Part shown: piece by piece, positions 47,472 to 58,812 of the stretch
Numbering within the stretch: the stretch's first letter is position 1
Layout: each line of letters starts with the position of its first letter
Assembly (NCBI GenBank): GCA_030272155.1
Contig: CP126194.1
Coordinates: 496,001-560,000 of the forward strand
Source: Tetradesmus obliquus
Taxonomy: Eukaryota; Chlorophyta; Chlorophyceae; Sphaeropleales; Scenedesmaceae
Reading direction: 5' to 3'
DNA: 64,000 nucleotides
Position numbers and translations under genes: made by a program
Notes under the pieces: model-generated
The model's input: the letters and a program-made list of their open reading frames with translations, nothing else
Databases searched by the model: none
Told to the model about the DNA's origin: nothing

Positions 47472-50000
47472 AGCGTTGGGTCATGAGGATGGAGGGGAGC
47501 ATGGTAAAGTGAGGTCAACACTAGTGTTTGACCAGTCTGCAGGTTGCCATGTAGATGGCTGTTGCGTGCTGTGTGTTGGTCAAGTGACAACGCATGTGGT
47601 ATGTTGGGCACTGTTGGTGTGGGGGAGGCAAGGTTTTGAGAGCACTGCTGGCAGCAGGTTGGGGGTGAAGTGCATGTACAACAAGCAGTTTTGCGACAGC
47701 ACGACGATGGCGTCGTGTACTGAGATTGAGCAGTTGGTGCTGGAAGACCTTTTCCATTTCATTGGCTCCCTGGTTGCATCACACACTGCATGCAGCCACA
47801 CACGTCTACAGTGACAATGCACTCAGCCTAAAAACAGCAGCAACCGTCCTACAGCCTAGCAGGTTGCCGACTTTGAGCTTTGTTTGGGATGGCAGTAGGT
47901 GAAGGCATATTGCGCTGGCATACACATCATGATGTTACAGCATGTTATTTGGCTGAAAATGCGCTTTAGTGAGGCACGCATCAGCATCTGCCGCTTACCC
48001 AAACTTTGGCAGCTGATGCCAACAGTGCGAAGGACAAAGCATCTACAGCACAATGCATCAAATGCACAGTTCAGGCTTGCAGCACATGTTCTGAATGGCC
48101 AGCATGACATAACTTGATGCGCGGTTGTGTTGGCATCAAACATACGTGAACAGCAGACTGAAGCAGCACTGGCATCCACCAAAATTTAGCCAAGACGCGA
48201 GTGTTGGGCGTGGGATGAGCGGCAGCAAGCTGGGTTGATAAGTGTGATGCTTGGCACAGCACTGCTGCGGCAGCATGCAGTACTGCGCAGTACTTGGTAC
48301 CAGTATGCCACCTTAGAGTCTGCCTTGCCACATGTCCCGGCAGGCTCCCTGCCGCTCTGCATTGGCGAGAGAAGGCCACACAAGCCCTGCAGCACGCTGT
48401 GGGCCTTGGCATCATGCTCAGTCAGCACATTGTCTTCCAGCTGGACAGACGGAGACGTTTGTAGATTTGCTGATATGGCGTCACTGCTGCCGCTCGATTG
48501 GTAACAAGATGGTTCTACTCAAGTTGAGCGTTTGTGGTTTGTAAAGCAGCTAGTATCATCATCATCATGTTAACATTTAAGCCATAGCAACGTCGCCATC
48601 AGCAGCTAGTATGTCATGTGGCTGAGGTCATTGGCTTATGTGCATGCCATCGGCTGCAGTTGGGTGTCTAAACTCGGTCTCAAACAAGCTCTGATGGTGA
48701 CACCTGCTTTGATGCGAGGTTGGTCAAACTGGCACAACAATCAGGAGCAAGAGGTCTGCAGCAAGCCGGATTGTCCTAGGATGACTTTGCCACAAGCATT
48801 GTCATCATCAACATCAGTGTTACCTGCCAAACCCTTTCAATGTTGTGGCTCGCTCCAACAGAACAAGGTGCAGCACAACTTCGTCACAGCTGGGGACAGC
48901 GCTGTAGCATGTAACACCTTGCACACGCATGATACACAAGCCAAGGTTGCATGCCACAGCATGTCCATGACATCTGCGATCTGCAGGCACATCTGAAAAG
49001 ATTACATCCACCTACAAAGCGCCAGCAGTACTACTACTGACTGCTACCGGCAAGCCGTCTATCCCTAGCCTTGATAAGAAAACACAAACATCAGAGCCAT
49101 TGTGCGCCAAGGCACGATCCCTGGATATACAGATTGCACACCAGAGTCACTGCTGCTGCATGTGCAAGCCTAGTCTGACACACTCTTGTGCAGCCAACGC
49201 CGCACTGAAAGTAGTATGCACATGCACCCTGACACAACATGCTGATCACACGCCATTGCAAAGCACGCCATGGTATTGTTGGTGATCAGCAGGTTTGCTT
49301 CACCCTGCACAAAGAGGATCCTTGCTGAGCCTCATGCTTGTTATGCATTAACACTTGCAGCCCGTCCTGCTCTCTGCCATCTGTGCGCAGTGTAGGCAAA
49401 CAGTCTGCAGCATGCACGCTGATGTGCAAGCTCAGTCCCCCAAAGCGTTTGTGGCAGGCTGCATGCAGCGCACATGGCATGAGATGCACGCAATGTGCAC
49501 TGTGCTGTGGCATGAGGCTGCCTGAGTATGCCCCATGCTTGCACATTGCGTACATGCTATGCACATGTGACACTGCAGTATGCGCAGACACACACTCATT
49601 GATCGGTGCCTGCATAGATATCCTGCACCAGCTTCACTCATGCAAACTGTTTCGACTGCACAAACAACAGGCGGCACGCAACCGTGCACACCACCCCTGC
49701 ACCTGCAAGCTGTATGTACTACTGACACAACTCCAAACAAACATCTACAACCTGTACACACCTCCCGCAAGGGACAATCATCACACATTCTGCTGTCATC
49801 CACATGACACATTCCAGTAGAGCAGGCCACGCCAGCATCCAGCTGCCTTTTTGCCTCCCACGCTGCTGCACGCCATTCTCAGGTGCCGCAGCTCCCACCT
49901 CCATCCTGCATGCTCGTGCATGCTGTGTCGTGCTGCACTGCTGTCTGTCACAGCCACTCGCACAGCACACCCCGCTGCAATCAACAAGCTGCCGCATTGC
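47472..50000. other. Intergenic between convergent AGP-like genes 3 and 4
   Basis: About 2.5 kb, comparatively free of CAG runs. It holds the second copy of the dispersed 67-bp repeat. Frames at 49338-49820 and elsewhere are Cys/His-rich with no family resemblance. Confidence 0.4.
48546..48612. repeat. Dispersed ~67-bp repeat, copy 2
   Basis: The core tttaagccatagcaac-tcgccatc lies between two perfect 11-bp direct repeats (gcagctagtat, 48546-48556 and 48602-48612). Its partner is at 22261-22326. Confidence 0.72.
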
Positions 50001-50959
50001 TTACAGCAGCAGCGCGCCAGCGGCGAACAGCAGCGGCAGCAGCGCGCCAACAGCCACACTGCCAGCTCCAGAGCTCTGCCTGCGACGCTCAGCCAGCGTG
50101 CCTGCCATGCCGCCACCAGCACCGGGCGCACCTGGCAGGCCTGCAGTGGATGTTGCATTACCGCCGGCTGCTGCTGTGCCAGGCAGCGGCGTGGCTGCAC
50201 CAGGCAGGCCTGCGCCAGCAGCTGCCACTCCATTCAGGCCGCCTGTTGTATCCATCATTGTGGCAGATGGCAGCTGCCCGTTGGTGCCGCGCGCTGCTGC
50301 CTTGTAGTCTGTTGGTGTCTGCGCCTTCATGGAGTCCCCGATCATGTCCAGGCGCAGCTCTTCGATGCGGTTCTTGAGGTTGTTTTGGGTCTTCTCCTCG
50401 TTGAGGGAGCCCAGCAGGTTGGTGGCCAGCTCAGGGTTGCGGTTGGAGACGACGAAGCGTACCGTGGTGAATGCGCGGCCGTACTCGTCAGCGGAGGGCA
50501 GCACCTGCAGCGGCGGCAGCAGCAGGCGTGCATGCATTTGCTGGGGGAGAGGATGCTATGTGCTGATGAACGTCAAGGTGCGTCTGCCAGCGTTTCAAGA
50601 AGTGCAGGCAGCGTTGATTTTACTGCAGAGGAGCTCGTCAGCGTAACAGTGCCTTGTGTTTCTGCCAAATCCAGCTGCATGTGCTGCTGCCGGCTGACCG
50701 GGGCACGTGCCTCTGCACCTACCAGCCCACTGTCATAAGAACGCACATGTGCAACTGCGGTGAGCATCAAGCTGAGTCCCCTCCTGCTGCTGAATCACAA
50801 GCTGCTGTTGCTGTGCAAAGAACATTTATCCGAAGAAACTGTTCCACAGTTCTATGTGCTGCTGCTGCTGCTGCTGCAGCCTGCCTCGCCTCACCTAATA
50901 GTAGCTGATGAAGGTGTGCAAGCAGCAGTTGTGCATTAAACATTGATGCGCACAAGCTC

Positions 50960-50990
<31 letters not shown>

Positions 50991-52692
50991 AGCCATAGCC
51001 TGCCCTCACCTGGTAGTAGCTGATGGAGTTGGGCAGGATGCCTCCCGCCTTGGCCATGGCCTCGCGCACCTTCTTCTGGTTCCAGTAGATCTGCTCCGGC
51101 GTGTTGGCCACGTTGAAGCTCACCTGGGGGCAGCAAGAAAGAAGCAGCAGCAGTGTTGAGGCGCAGGCGCAGTGACTGTTGAAGAAGGTGCGCTGTCAGG
51201 GCCAACTGCAGCAGCTGCTGCGTTGACTTGTTGCAAGCATAGGCTGCAACGGTGTGCCAGTGCTGACGCACAGCAACACCCAGAGGCAACAGGTGCTGAC
51301 ATTCCTCGGCAAGCTGGACTATACCTATCCCTTCAGACGCAAGGCCTGCTGCTGCCAGTGCACTGTCAAGCCCTCAACGCAAATCCTGCAGCTGGCAAGA
51401 AACTTGCTGTGTGGCCCTAGCAGGACAGCAGCAGCAGCAGCAGCAGCGCGGCAAATCACGACACATCCACGAGCTTGTACTGGTGTTGTAAACGTTCAGC
51501 CCACTCACAATGACATCGCTCTCGGTGAAGTCCTTCAGGTCATCCCACTGAGGCTTGAACCCTGAACCGCGGGGAATAGGAGGCGCAGGAGGCGCAGCAG
51601 GCCTCGCACGGGGAGGCGGCGCAGGCATCACACTGTTGATGTTGCCTGGCAGCAGACCAGGCGGCAGCGTGGGGCCGGCAAAAGCACCGGCCAGCGCACC
51701 AGGTGCGGCACCGATAGGTGCAGCACCGGCGGCAGGAGGCACTGAGATAACAGACTCGCCGGTAGCAAGCGGCATAGCTGGCAGGGCACCAGTGGGGCCC
51801 ACCATACCGGGCATTGCCGCGCCAGCTGGCATGGCGAAACCTGGCTGCGGTGCGAGTGGCTGGGGTGCTACTGGCATTGCTGCTGCTGCTGCGCTGCCGT
51901 AGCCGGCAGCTGCGAGCGGGTCGTATCCTGCAAAGCCGAGGGGCACGCCTGCTGGTGCCGGCACTGGTGCTGCTGCTGCTGGCATGGCTGCCGGCATGGC
52001 GGCTGGGAAGCCTGCTGCAGCCGGGAACGCAGCTGGCGCTGCAGCCGGGAATGCAGCGGGCGCTGCTGCAGGGAAGCCAGTTGCTGCAGGGAAGCCAGTT
52101 GCTGCAGGGAAGCCAGTTGCTGCAGGGAAGGCTGCTGCTGGCGCTGCAGCTGGGAAGCCGGCGGTTGCTGCAGCTGGGAAGGCTGCTGGTGCAGCGATAG
52201 CTGGCGCGGGCGCAGCTGTCAGTGCTGCGGGTGCCACTGGTGCTTCTGGGTCAGGGATTGGGATGATGCCAGGCGGCAGCTCAGCCTGGCATGTTGCAAG
52301 GCCTGCAGGGCATTTATACAAAGTTTGTAGTCACACACAAAGTGAAAGCGTTGAAAAGAAATTGCAGCAGCTGCTTGGCAAACTGAGGCCTGAGGGTGAG
52401 TAGGTTGCAGCAGGTACTGCTGCGCACGCTGCAGCAACGACCATTGGCAGGTAGCAAGGAGCCGAACGCACCATGCAGCGGAAAACAATTCAAATCAGAA
52501 CGATAATTCAACATCTGCGTTAGGCAGTTCGTGCATGCAGCCATCACACCAGCGGCTCTTGCGCTGGGTGACACCAAACAGTGCAGCTACGCAGCTTGTA
52601 TAGTTGATAATCAGTTATCAAAGACCGCATACTCCAGCTGTTTACTCACACAGCACCAAGAGCACGAAGGTGCTGGCTTTGGAGGGCTGCAT
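50001..52692 (-). CDS. AGP-like secreted protein 4 with globular domain (GPI-type tail)
   Basis: Exons (minus) 52692-52650, 52302-51509, 51123-51010, 50504-50001; 484 aa. The leader is MQPSKASTFVLLVLC plus the first residues of exon 2. Exon 2 encodes a ~250-residue Ala/Pro block with GFPAA(A/T) repeats, GYDPLAAAGYG and APPPRARPAAPPAPP, ending in QWDDLKDFTESDVI. The globular part follows: VSFNVANTPEQIYWNQKKV, AMAKAGGILPNSISYYQ, then VLPSADEYGRAFTTVRFVV and a charged helix (NLKNRIEELRLDMIGD). The C-terminus VGALLPLLFAAGALLL is nearly the same as that of gene 2. It shares the phase-1 leader exon with genes 1-3 but lies in inverted orientation. Confidence 0.86.
50878..50915 (-). repeat. Splice-junction echo: AGP-like 4 exon 3 donor copy
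   Basis: Copy of the exon end ISYY plus TAG|GTGAGG (true donor at 51009), ~115 bp downstream. The CAG codon became TAG. Confidence 0.7.
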
Positions 52693-53351
52693 GGCGCTCC
52701 CTCTGTAAGCCAACTTCGGTGCTATCCTCTCAAACTCCAAGTTTCTAATTATTATAGCAGTAATACGAGACGTGCGCGTTCAGCGTTTGGCCCTAGCGTC
52801 AGTTGGAAGCGGCTCAAATAGTTGGGCCTGAACTTGCCACAATCAGCTTCCTGAGCTCTGAAGCTGCAATTTAACATCACTTTCTGCTAGCGTCAAGAAA
52901 TGTGATCGCAGGTAGCTTTAGCGTGTTTGGTATGTGGGGCAGGTGTTTACAGCGCAGCGAGTGACTCTGCCACTGTGCCAAGCAATTCCAGTTACCACAC
53001 GCAGCTGCTCCAGCACGCACCAACTCAACATGTATGAGCCTTGCAGTATGATCGAAGGTGTGGGCGAGGCCGGTAGGTGCGCGGGCAAATGCCATAACGA
53101 ACCTGTTCCAACGACATCAACCATACAGGAGAACCGCAGCGCGACACGATAGCACCAGGAATGACCTGTAAGGCGCAGCGATGTGGGGTGAAAAGGCTTT
53201 CTTACGGCTGCAGCCTTCGGTCACCGCAACTAGAAACTGTCAGGCCCACCAGCCAGGCTGGATGTTCTCGCTGTATTGATCAAGTCGGCCAGCCTTCCAC
53301 GGTAAAAAACAAACACACACTTTCATTTTGGTATAAGGCATATAGCCGAGG
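52693..53351. promoter_or_regulatory. Upstream region of AGP-like 4 (possibly divergent)
   Basis: About 660 bp of lower-GC, non-repetitive DNA between the AGP-like 4 start and a plus-strand exon candidate. No motif was assigned. Confidence 0.35.
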
Positions 53352-54732
53352 ATGGCAGGGGCTGGCAGCCCACGTGCTGGCACACATCCTAGTCAGCCTC
53401 AGCCCGTGTCTGAGACAGAGTTTGAACATGTGGACATGTATCTGGCAGGTGAAACTGCGAGTTTGAGGACGATGTACGTCGATCTGCAAAAAAAGAGCAG
53501 CAAACGTGACTCGTCGAGCAGGTTGTGGTGTGAGCTGCTGACAACACTGAGCGTGCTCTTGCAGGCTGTGTTGCTTGGCAAGCTCTTGCAAGCCCAGACG
53601 CTTGCAAGCTGCTCAGCACCATGTGTATTGCTTGCAAGCTGCTCAGCTCCATCTGGTGCATGGCACCATGTAAAAGGACGACATCATACGACTCCACACG
53701 ATTCCAAAAACCGCTGTAAATGCACAGCTGCGCACCTGCAAGCAATGCCATGTCCAGCGGTGGACAGACTGCCTGCATGGCAGGACACCGCAAGCTGCTC
53801 TGAACAACATGCACTACCAGCAGACGCCGGTGTCCTCTCCCAGCCCAGCAGCGGGTCCAGCATTGCATCAAAGGGGTGCAGCTGCAGCTCACCTGATCAT
53901 TTGATGTCCACTGGGCAGGAGCCGCCTGCAATCCTTGCAAGCTGCTCAGCACCATGCGGTGCATGGTGGACAGCTGCAAGTGGCTTGCGCAAGCAAGCCA
54001 CTGCAACTTCCAGTCTGCAAGCTGCCCAGCATGACGTGCGTTGGTCTCTACTGGCGCTGCAGGGCCGGGTCCAGCAGAGAAGTGAGGGCATGCAGCTGCA
54101 TCTCACCTGACACCCACTGGACAGGAGCCGCATGCAATGTGCACTGCTGCATTTGGTCCAGCGGGTGCGGAGCTGATGGCGTCATTGCTGCAGTTGGGTA
54201 GGTAGCTTGAGAGGGGGTCGCCTGAAATCTGTCAGTCTGCTGAAAGGCACTGGTCAACTGGTATATAGCACAGCCCAGCAGCTGGTCAAGTGCCCAAACA
54301 TCCGCAGTAGTCACAGCTGTGTTGTGGGCCTTTCAAGCGGAACCTATCATGTCTTACAGGCTCATTTGCATGAGCGCAGCATGCAGGTCAAGCAGCACGA
54401 CGGCATCTGTCTGCAAAGGACTGAGCAGTATGTACTCCAACTGCCTTGTTTGACTGATGATAACAGTGTTGCTGCCAAACATCCAAAACTACACTTCACT
54501 TGCTCTGCGCGCACCGGCAGGAGTGCCGCCTGACGCCAGCACATGGTGACAATGCAACATCAGTATTTGCGGTGGTTCGCTAATCTGCATGCTGTCTGTC
54601 TGCTGCTCCTGTGTCAGCTGACGGGCCTTTTTGTGTTGGGAGTGCCTTTGCCGCCAGCCGACTGCACCAACGTTGATGACGCTGCCGAAATGGCACCAGT
54701 TTTGCCTCCCACTTCACTGATGACTTGTTGAA
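53352..54732 (+). CDS. Probable multi-exon gene, unknown function, structure unresolved
   Basis: Evidence for a plus-strand gene: an ATG-led non-repetitive frame (MAGAGSPRAGTHPSQPQPV...VDMYLAG, possible donor GTGAAA near 53450), a well-bounded exon candidate at about 54129-54199 (after CCACTGGACAG, reading EPHAMCTAAFGPAGAELMAS, then GTAGGT), and a terminal frame from about 54620 (LTGLFVLGVPLPPADCTN) to a stop at 54732. The acceptor context of the 54129 exon recurs near 53921, as in the splice-junction echoes of other genes. The middle contains repeats of gcaagctgctcagcaccatg. I could not join these pieces in phase. Minus-strand frames compete, so strand and extent are tentative. Confidence 0.28.
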
Positions 54733-56083
54733 GGGAAGTGTCTGTCCCAGGCTGTCCTTGCAGCTGTGACATGTACGTACTTGTTACTGTTTGCCATGGA
54801 CAACTGCTGAGCAGGTTGCAGTGACACTCTGTGAAAAAAATTGCAGATGATCTCCATCCTAGAAGTCTGGCATCCAATAATAGACTTGTAATTATTGTAA
54901 ATACAGCACTTACATACCACCGGCGGCAACCTAAGCACCATGCTGGGCAGGTCAAGGGGTAGCTTGGTCTAGTTCACTTGCTGTGGATCACCCGCTGAAT
55001 GTACCCTTCTTGTACTTAGCACATACCAACTGCTGGTTATTGCAGTGTCGTGCAATGTTGCTGGTCACGTGCAGAGAAGTGTCTGGTGATTCTGCTTGTA
55101 CTGGTTTGCATTCCATGCTGGTGTACAGTGCTGCTGCTTTTACACTGGCACAGTAGAACATGAAAAACAACACAGCGCTGCTTATGCCGCGACGCATGCC
55201 ATGTACGGCCATGCCACAACATGCAGAGCTCTGCTGTTTGTGAAGCACAACATGCAGAGCTCTGCTGTTTGTGAAGCACGATGAAGAGGCCTGAATTGAC
55301 TGCTGTGCGTCTTGCCTTTGAGCTTATTCTGCACCTGTCGCTGTTGCTGTGTCATTGCATCGCATGTCTTTTTCGAGAACCTGCCAGGCAGGCCAGGCAG
55401 TGCCTATTGCTGCACCACTCAACTTTGCACTGCTGACAGATTAAGTGAATGGGTAATCTTCACTCTGGCCCTCCTGTGTGTATGCTGCAGCCGTTTGTGA
55501 ATCGACCCACTGAGTAGGCTGATTAATGCTGCCCACCCTCCTGCTGCTCTGCCTGCAGCCCATCAGCTAGACTCCCCTCACAGCTTGAGCGTAAGGATAG
55601 TAAGAATAACTGTACATTAAGGCATGTTCTGCCTGGTATGTTATGTCAACATCGTGCTTTTCAAGGAGAAAGAAGTTGCCCATCAAACCAGAGTGTTGGC
55701 AGATGCGACCGGGTCAAGCTGTGTGCCAGCAAGAACGACCACAACACAGCAGATTATTGAAACAACTGAGTGTAAATGGAAAAACACAGCGTGACAGCAC
55801 AACAGACAACGGAAACGGGGAAAAGGCGGGAGAAACGGTAAAAGCATGGCCGGTGGTACTGCTGAGGTGGCTGAAGCGCTCGAAACAAGTAGCGATCGTA
55901 GCTCTGATTGGTTTTGCTAAGTGACGGACGGCTGATGAGCCATGTTATCGGGTGCCGGGCCCTGCCCAGCTTAACACTCGCCTCGCGCTGCTTTATTACA
56001 AGCCTTAGGGGCCCACACGAAGGCAGTAAGAGTCCATATAGCTTAATTGTTTACAGTTTACACGCTTTGAAGCAGCAAACAAC
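54733..56083. other. Intergenic, no gene seen
   Basis: Includes a short perfect tandem repeat, about 32 bp twice, near 55213-55277 (gcacaacatgcagagctctgctgtttgtgaa). Small Cys-rich frames only. Confidence 0.4.
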
Positions 56084-56803
56084 ATGCGGGTGCCGACAGA
56101 CCTCATCCATGAAGCAAAGTGTTCAGTCTGCTGTGCACCTTCAATAATGGAGTGTGTGGAGTGCATTAAGGAGGACACCAAGTGCAGCGAGGCGCCCAGC
56201 TTCTGCAGCAGCAAGTGCTATTCAAAGCACTTCAGCGCGCACAGGCAGCGCTCCTTCGGCAGCAAAAGGTGCGCGGAACGCTAGAAGCTGATGCTTGAGC
56301 AGCACAGCAGACGCACGGGTGGCAAGGCAGCGACTCAAGAGTTGCTTGTAGCACGGGGTCCTTCCCGGGGTCTTCCGGCGTTCCCTGCAGGCATGCTAAG
56401 CTCATCAAATACATGCACAATTTGCATAAAGCTCCGAGCAGCAACACTGCGCCCTTCATGGCCTTGGTCGTCGGTTGTCACTGATTCAGCTTTGCTCCCG
56501 TGCCCGTCCTTCCCCCGCTGCAGGTCTAGCAGTAGCAGCGGATCGTCGAGCATCAGCAGCGGCTCGAGCTCACCAAGTTTGGGGAGCAGCAGCGAGCCTA
56601 GCTCACCAAGCAGCCCCTTGATGGGTTTCCAGCAGCAGCAGCAGCAGCAGCACAGCCCTGCACAGGGCCACTATGTGCAGCAGTTCATACACATGCAGCC
56701 ACCTCCGCCACGGGGCTATCACGCACCAGTGATGATGCACAGACACCCGATTGAAGTGGGGGGTCCTGCACCGTACTGGCAGCAGCACCACAAGCGCCGA
56801 TAG
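56084..56803 (+). CDS. Small MetAP1-type C6H2 zinc-finger protein with Ser/Gln-rich tail
   Basis: Exons 56084-56268 and 56524-56803 (joint AAA AG|G TCT); 154 aa. Zinc ligands fit the C6H2 finger found at the N-terminus of type-1 methionine aminopeptidases: C13-x2-C16, C24-x2-C27, C41-x3-C45, H49-x3-H53. No aminopeptidase catalytic domain follows. The second exon is instead a Ser-rich run ([15 protein letters not shown]), a Gln tract, and a Pro/His/Met-rich end (MQPPPPRGYHAPVMMHRHP) finishing HHKRR. The finger in MetAP1 is linked to ribosome association (established for that family). Here a stand-alone ribosome- or RNA-linked adaptor is only an inference. A TGTAA motif lies at 57847-57851, possibly its polyadenylation signal but far away. 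Confidence 0.75.
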
Positions 56804-58812
56804 ACTGCTGGGCCATCAAGGTGCATGCTGCTCAGCGGTCAGGCATGCATGGGGCTGTGCTGCAGCTGCAGTGTGCTCTGTTGCAGAGGTTATATTGCTG
56901 CAGCTTGGTGCATGTGTGCTGGCAACAGCGCGGAACAATTTTGCAAGTGGACTGGGGGGCTGTTGGCATTGTGAAGCTGCAAGGAAGTGTGTGAGTCACG
57001 TGCGAGTCATGTGCGAGTCATGGCCTTCTTTGGTGCCATCCGCATCTTCAAGCAGTAGCCAAGCATCAGCAACCATTGTGTGCTTGTCGGATAGCATGGC
57101 AGTTCAGCCAAGCATGCATATGACAAGGCATGACTACCGTTGAGGGTGCAGCAGGGTGGTGTTGCTGCAGCCTGCAGTCCGCCAGGCACTGCATGTGAGG
57201 GAGGTACAGCTACTATATTTACTACTGCAGTTGATATGTTGCCTGTCTGTGCCTACATACAAAGCACTATGCTTAAACCAGCTGTGGTTCTGTGGTTAGG
57301 CTCTGACTGCCATCACCAACCCACAACTCGGGTTTCTCTTTTTTTTTGCGTGGCATGCACGAGGTGGAGCACGCACTGCCTGTTTTGTTCTGTCGACTGG
57401 ACATTACTGGTGGTGGTTGGTGCTGTTTACACTGTTGCAGCAGCAGCAGTCGTGCCTCTCTCAAAGCTGTAGTGGATGTTGGCAGTTGCTCTTGCTCGAC
57501 TGGTGCTATGGCTTGTTGAAGCTGCAGAGTGTGATGCTGCCTGTGGACGTTCAAGCCTGTTCTTGTTTGAAAGCTGTGTGTTGCATCACTCTGTTTCACT
57601 GTCAGAACTTGCGGGGAGGCGGCGTGTGTCTCCTTGGTGTTTGGGATAGGCGCTGCGCCGCGGGTTGTGTTGCAGTTGGCAGGCAAGATGGAGTTGGCGG
57701 GGATGTGCACAGCGGCAGGCTGCTGCGGCCTGACTGGTTGCAGCAGCTGCCTTGGCAAGTAGTTAGCGCCCTCACTGCTCCTGCACACAGTGAAAAAATG
57801 GATGTTTACCTTTGCAGCAGCCTTGGCGGCAAATTCTGTGCCCGTGTGTAAATTACTTGTCTGTACCAGTTTGTACTAGTTTGTCAGGGGTGCAGTTGGT
57901 GCATGCACAAGCTGCGCAGCTTGTCACACAGCTTTGTCCATCATGACGCAATCACCAGGTGTATTACGTACTATATTTTGTTAGGCTATGCCGTTTACTT
58001 GGGCCATGTGTGGCGCATGTGTAGTACTTGGACACACCACTTCGGACGCAACATCTGCTTGGCAGCTTGGCAGCACTGCACAACAGCACTGCTTGACTGA
58101 GTGGGTGGTGGCAAGTTTTGTTGTGCATGCGTTGCCGCGGTGTTGTAGGTGTGTGATGTGAGCACCGTGATGACATGTCACGGCTTGTGCTGCTTGTCGC
58201 TCTGACAGCCTTCGCTACAAACGCATGCATGGGGTTGCAAGCACACAGTGCTGTACAGTGCATTGCAGTGGATGCATCATCTGCTTGGCAGCTGCCGCCA
58301 GTTGGCGACTGTTGGTTGCCTTTGCTTAGTACATGCTGCTGACTGTGACGGTGCCCGTATGTGCTCGCTGTGCATTGCACTGCATCTTTTGACATTGTGT
58401 AAGCCAGTGCTGATCATCAAGTATATGCCTGCTTTTCTGCAAGGGTTCAGGTCTGCCTGTTGCCAGTGTCAGTGATGGCGCCACCTCGCGAGGCGTCCTA
58501 GAAGCTGCTGACAAATTGCTGCTTTAAGAGCTTAGTGCAACTCAAAACGCAAGCCCAACTAAAGGCTGTCATCGAGGCAGTTTGCAAACAGTACCAATCC
58601 TTTCACTTGACAGCTTGTGTTGGTGTCCTGGTTCAAAAGTCCCCAGCTGAACATTGATGCCAAATGCACTGAGCCGTATCAGCCATTGTAAGCAGGTGCC
58701 CAATCAGTTCACGCTATGTAAGGATGCAGGATGTGTGCAGCTTGTGCTATTACAGCACACAAACAGCGCCATATGCAAACTCTCTGTCGATAGCTGTCCC
58801 ACATCAGCGATT
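56804..58812. other. Convergent 3' regions of zinc-finger and BET genes
   Basis: About 2 kb without supported exons. TTACA at 58750-58754 (TGTAA on the minus strand), ~60 bp past the BET stop, is a good candidate polyadenylation signal. Confidence 0.45.
58750..58754 (-). terminator. Candidate TGTAA polyadenylation signal of the BET gene
   Basis: TTACA on plus (TGTAA sense) about 60 nt after the stop codon. TGTAA is the usual green-algal poly(A) signal (established for Chlamydomonas). Position alone supports it. Confidence 0.4.

Noticed and set aside
57273-57788. 171-residue minus-strand frame
   Set aside because: Gln/Pro/Thr-rich with no domain, in a convergent 3' region.
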